Shown here: piece after piece, positions 61,321 through 64,000 of the stretch
How the letters are laid out: the number at the start of each line of letters is the position of its first letter
Numbering within the stretch: position 1 is the stretch's first letter
Assembly: GCF_902706195.1 (NCBI RefSeq)
Contig: NZ_CACSJO010000005.1
Location: 124,001 to 188,000 of the forward strand
DNA from: Novosphingobium sp. 18050
Lineage (GTDB): Bacteria > Pseudomonadota > Alphaproteobacteria > Sphingomonadales > Sphingomonadaceae
Direction: 5' to 3'
Length of the DNA stretch: 64,000 nucleotides
The notes under the pieces: generated by a model
The model's input: only the letters and a program-made list of their open reading frames with translations
Databases searched by the model: none
What the model was told of the DNA's origin: nothing
Program-made: the position numbers and the translations under genes

Positions 61321-62094
61321 TCAGGTCTGGAGCGAGATATAGCCCAGCTGCGCCGCTTTGAAGACAGTCTGGCTGCGGTTCACGGCATTGAGCTTGGTGG
61401 CCGCATTGTGGATGTGGAAACGCACCGTCGCGCGGCTGCGCGACATGATCATGCTGATTTCCAGATCGGTCTTGCCGATCGCCGCCCAGCGCAGGCACTC
61501 GACCTCGCGCTTGGACAGACGGGACTCGGGCGGCAGCGCCTGCGTCGAACCCATGACCTGCACATAAGTCGCGATGAACGTGCGCGCATAAAGCCCGAGC
61601 GCGTCCGAGAGCAGGTCGAATTCCTCGGTCAGGTCGGTCTTGCTCTTGTCGAGCGGATTGAAGCTGACCGCGCCGATCTGGCCGAACGGCAGGTGCACCG
61701 GCACCCCGATGGCAGCGCGGGTCATGGCGCGCTGTTCGAAGTTGCCGATTTCGATCGAGGCCAGGTAAGCGTTTGGTTCACGCGTACGGAAACCCTCGGC
61801 ATTGGCCCAGAACGGCAGGCTTTCGAAGCGGCAGGCAGTGGTCAGCGGGGAATCGAGAGCGATGCGCGAATTGCGCCACCACACCCGGTCCTCGTCGCCC
61901 CAGCCGAAGACCTCGGTCGCCAGCATCTTTCCTTCGGCATCGACCGGCGTGCGCTTGTCGGCGATATCGTGAGCGGGGGCCGCGCGCATGCCGTTGTCCA
62001 TGGCGATGCGGTGCAGCGCCTCGGCGGCGGAACGGATGCCTTCGGGCGACTTGACCCTGACGGCGTCGATGTTTTCCTGTGACAAAAGTGGCAT
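61321..62094 (-). CDS. LuxR-family regulator with a degenerate autoinducer-binding domain
   Basis: A 257-residue LuxR-type regulator. The C-terminal helix-turn-helix is clear: LSKREVECLRWAAIGKTDLE, then MSRSRATVRFHIHN and LNAVNRSQTVFKAAQLGYI. The N-terminal part resembles autoinducer-binding domains: DSPLTTACRFESLPFWAN aligns with the Asp-Pro and Pro-Phe-Trp segments, but the first Trp/Tyr pair is not obvious. No LuxI synthase is present, so it is a solo. It probably controls the divergent acyl-CoA dehydrogenase and perhaps the neighbouring catabolic operon, sensing a small molecule other than a self-made signal. Confidence 0.8.
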   Translation of the reverse strand: MPLLSQENIDAVRVKSPEGIRSAAEALHRIAMDNGMRAAPAHDIADKRTPVDAEGKMLATEVFGWGDEDRVWWRNSRIALDSPLTTACRFESLPFWANAEGFRTREPNAYLASIEIGNFEQRAMTRAAIGVPVHLPFGQIGAVSFNPLDKSKTDLTEEFDLLSDALGLYARTFIATYVQVMGSTQALPPESRLSKREVECLRWAAIGKTDLEISMIMSRSRATVRFHIHNAATKLNAVNRSQTVFKAAQLGYISLQT

Positions 62095-62245
62095 TTTGGT
62101 CCTCTCGCCTTCTTCTTAGCCCGGCGATTCTGGCGGCACAATCGCTTGAAACGCAGGATTAGCGCGTTTTTATGACTAGCCTTTTGCGCAGCGGTAACGC
62201 GTGCCCGCTTGGTGGTAGACCCGGCCATATAACCGGGAGTGGAAT

Positions 62246-63367
62246 GTGAACTTCGATCTCAACGAAGACGAGGAAATGCTCAAGGCCCTGACCGAGCGCT
62301 TCGTCACCGACCATTACGACCACGACAGCCGCCGCGCGTTCCTTAGCGAGCCCGGTGGGTTCTCAGGCGCCAACTGGCAGTTGCTCGGCGAACTTGGCCT
62401 GATCGCAGCGCCTTTTCCCGAGGAATTGGGCGGGCTTGGCCTCGATGCCACGGGAATTGCCACTGTTTTCGAAGCACTTGGCCGCGGCCTCGTCGTCGAA
62501 CCGCTGGCCGAAGCCGTAGTGATGGCCGGCCGCCTGTTCGCCATGGCCGCGCCGGAAGCCCTGCAGGGCGATTGGCTGGAAGCGCTGATGACCGGTGAGA
62601 AACGCCTCGCCCTCGCCCACGCCGAAGCGCGCGCGCGCGACGGGCTGGTGTGGGTGGAAACCTCGGCAACAGCGCAAGATGATGGCTATCGCCTGTCCGG
62701 TGCCAAGCCCTATTGCGCAGTCGGCGGCGGCGCGGACGGCTACATCGTCTCGGCGCGTCTTTCAGGCAAGCCCGGCGATGCAGACGGGGTTGCGCTGTTC
62801 CTCGTACCGGCTGGCATGCCCGGCGCCTCCACGCGAGACTGGACGATGGCCGACGGCAGCGTCGCCACCTCGCTCGACCTCCAAGGCGTTGTCGTGCCCG
62901 CAAGCCACAAGCTCGGTGACGACGGCCTTGCCGCCATCGCCGCCGCCAGCGACCTCGCCGCCCTCGCCCGCAGCGCCGAGGCACTGGGCATCATGGAGCG
63001 GCTGCTGCACGAAACCATCGACTACCTGCGCACGCGCGACCAGTTCGGCTCGGCGCTCGGCGCGTTCCAGGCGATACAGCACCGCATGGTCGCGCAGTAC
63101 GCCGTGATCGAGCAGAGCCGCGCCTTGCTCAATCTCGCGCTGGTTTCCTGGCAGAGCGACGAATTTGCGAATGCCGTTCAGGGTGCGCGGGCGTTCATCG
63201 CCGATGCCTCGGTTGAACTGGGCCATGAGATGATCCAGTTTCACGGCGGCATGGGCGTTACCGACGAACTGGCGATCGGCGGCGGACACAAGCGCCTGCT
63301 GGTGCTCTCGCGCTGGCCCGAGGGGCCGCTGGCAGCGCTCGACCGCTACGCCGGGCTACTCAACTGA
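62246..63367 (+). CDS. Acyl-CoA dehydrogenase
   Basis: A 373-residue acyl-CoA dehydrogenase of the small, pimeloyl-CoA dehydrogenase-like type. The N-terminus (FDLNEDEEMLKALTERFV) and PEELGGLGLDATGIATVFEA are typical. The C-terminal motif is IQFHGGMGVTDELAIGG. Such subunits often pair with a second dehydrogenase to form a heteromer; a partner with a complementary active site is not adjacent. The start is a GTG at 62246 preceded by GGGAGTGG. It is divergent from the LuxR-type regulator. Confidence 0.83.
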   Translation: MNFDLNEDEEMLKALTERFVTDHYDHDSRRAFLSEPGGFSGANWQLLGELGLIAAPFPEELGGLGLDATGIATVFEALGRGLVVEPLAEAVVMAGRLFAMAAPEALQGDWLEALMTGEKRLALAHAEARARDGLVWVETSATAQDDGYRLSGAKPYCAVGGGADGYIVSARLSGKPGDADGVALFLVPAGMPGASTRDWTMADGSVATSLDLQGVVVPASHKLGDDGLAAIAAASDLAALARSAEALGIMERLLHETIDYLRTRDQFGSALGAFQAIQHRMVAQYAVIEQSRALLNLALVSWQSDEFANAVQGARAFIADASVELGHEMIQFHGGMGVTDELAIGGGHKRLLVLSRWPEGPLAALDRYAGLLN

Positions 63368-63388
63368 GATTGCAGATCCACACCTGAC

Positions 63389-63426
63389 AAGGGGGCGCTC
63401 CGGTTTCGGATCGCCCCCTTCTTTTT
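63389..63426 (+). terminator. Rho-independent terminator after the acyl-CoA dehydrogenase
   Basis: AAGGGGGCG pairs with CGCCCCCTT; a further CTCCG/CGGAT stem, with one mismatch, is capped by GTTT. TTCTTTTTG follows. It also faces the end of the convergent ThuA-like gene. Confidence 0.85.
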
Positions 63427-63503
63427 GTTCATTGCCGATGAAGGCTGCCAAGCGGCGAGGCGGTTGGACGAGAAATCCGCCGGCAAATCAGCCGGCGACC
63501 TCC

Positions 63504-64000
63504 TTACCGCTCACGCTGTTTGAGCCAGCCGACACCCCGGCGCAACAGATCGTAGAACACCGGAAGATCCCAGGCGCAGCGGTCCACCGTGGGCCACCAG
63601 TCGAGCATCGGCTGGAGGTCGTAATGCCCCCGGCAATGCCCCAGCGTGTTGTACAGCACGCCGCCCTTGCCATGGTCCTTCAAGTACATCACCGGCTGCT
63701 TGCCGAGCGCGTCGCTGGCCTCGACGAAGCCGGTGCCTTCCTCCGTGCAGTCGGTTTCGAGCAGGACGTGAAGATCGCCGTGAGTCTCCATGTGGTAGAG
63801 TTCATCGGTCGTCTCGAATGGCTCGATGCCCGCCACCAGCGGATGGCTCGGATCGGCGACCGTCACCGTATAGGGCGCGATCGGCGGGTGCGAGATGAAC
63901 TGCGAACCGAGCATATCCATGAACAGCGGCGCCCAGCGAGGCGCATCCCACAGGCCCTTGTCCGGCCCTTCGGAAAGCAGGCGCAGCACCGAATTGGTGC
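63504..64000 (-). CDS. ThuA-like domain protein (partial)
   Basis: The last gene is cut by the window edge: only the C-terminal 165 codons or so are visible, and its start lies beyond 64000. The frame reads through the first visible GTG without a stop. It is a ThuA/trehalose-utilisation-like domain: SQFISHPPIAPYTVTVADPS, DELYHMETHGDLHVLLETD and NTLGHCRGHYDLQPM are characteristic. It has a flavodoxin/glutamine-amidotransferase-like fold and often sits in sugar or glycoside catabolic clusters. Neighbours to the right would be needed to place it. Confidence 0.78.
   Translation of the reverse strand, partial: TNSVLRLLSEGPDKGLWDAPRWAPLFMDMLGSQFISHPPIAPYTVTVADPSHPLVAGIEPFETTDELYHMETHGDLHVLLETDCTEEGTGFVEASDALGKQPVMYLKDHGKGGVLYNTLGHCRGHYDLQPMLDWWPTVDRCAWDLPVFYDLLRRGVGWLKQRER

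Noticed and set aside
1..64000. tRNA, rRNA, CRISPR arrays, insertion sequences, integrases or phage genes
   Set aside because: I looked for the usual repeats, cloverleaf motifs and transposase signatures and saw none; the only dispersed-type repeat is the REP-like element at 56154.

Overview
The window is high-GC, gene-dense chromosomal DNA from an alphaproteobacterium, most likely a sphingomonad (order Sphingomonadales, Novosphingobium/Sphingobium-like). This rests on a UPF0262 gene (an alphaproteobacterial family), the adjacent serC-serA pair, a large TonB-dependent receptor, several P450, DUF35/thiolase, acyl-CoA dehydrogenase and CoA-transferase genes, and an Anbu operon. The genus is an inference. 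I see no rRNA, tRNA, CRISPR array, insertion sequence or phage gene. The last gene runs off the right edge.

Layout. 0.3-9.0 kb: PHB depolymerase, DUF192 lipoprotein, recX, an orphan fatty acyl-AMP ligase, an MFS transporter, a manC-manA-DUF2721 operon and an orphan TonB-like protein. 9.1-20.2 kb: a first catabolic block with a dienelactone hydrolase, a TonB receptor with a visible promoter and operator candidate, an APH-like kinase, and a plus-strand run of class III CoA-transferase, DUF35, cysteine-less thiolase-like protein, amidohydrolase, P450 and GST. 20.2-23.1 kb: serC-serA, with a structured leader before serC. 23.3-27.5 kb: an extensin-like protein, a DUF2490 protein, and a second amidohydrolase/P450 pair, here divergent. 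27.6-31.7 kb: a complete Anbu operon (ATP-grasp, alpha-E, transglutaminase, Anbu). 31.9-49.6 kb: mostly housekeeping genes: HAD phosphatase, rpmJ (41 codons), two DUF4136-type proteins with an M14 carboxypeptidase, a degenerate RBBP9-type hydrolase, UPF0262-GH25-cdd, dnaB, an SMR pump, hydantoinase/oxoprolinase B and A subunits, a HisKA_2 kinase, ftsH, a ParA-type ATPase and rpoZ. 49.8-59.0 kb: a nine-gene minus-strand catabolic operon (DUF35, thiolase, acyl-CoA dehydrogenase, E1 alpha, E1 beta, E2, VOC, acyl-CoA dehydrogenase, APH-like kinase). It is flanked by a GMC oxidoreductase, a LuxR-type solo regulator and a third acyl-CoA dehydrogenase. A partial ThuA-like gene closes the window.

How the genes may work together. 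Both catabolic blocks look built to take up and break down CoA-activated, oxygenated, probably branched or alicyclic compounds. In the first block P450s would hydroxylate, the CoA-transferase would activate, and the DUF35/cysteine-less thiolase pair resembles the Ltp2-type retro-aldolases that cut steroid side chains. In the second block a translationally coupled APH kinase and acyl-CoA dehydrogenase match the split form of the ACAD10/ACAD11 and LvaA/LvaC arrangement, which handles 4-hydroxyacyl-CoAs through a phosphorylated intermediate. The same operon adds a 2-oxoacid dehydrogenase whose E2 has two E3-binding domains. Substrates cannot be read from the sequence.
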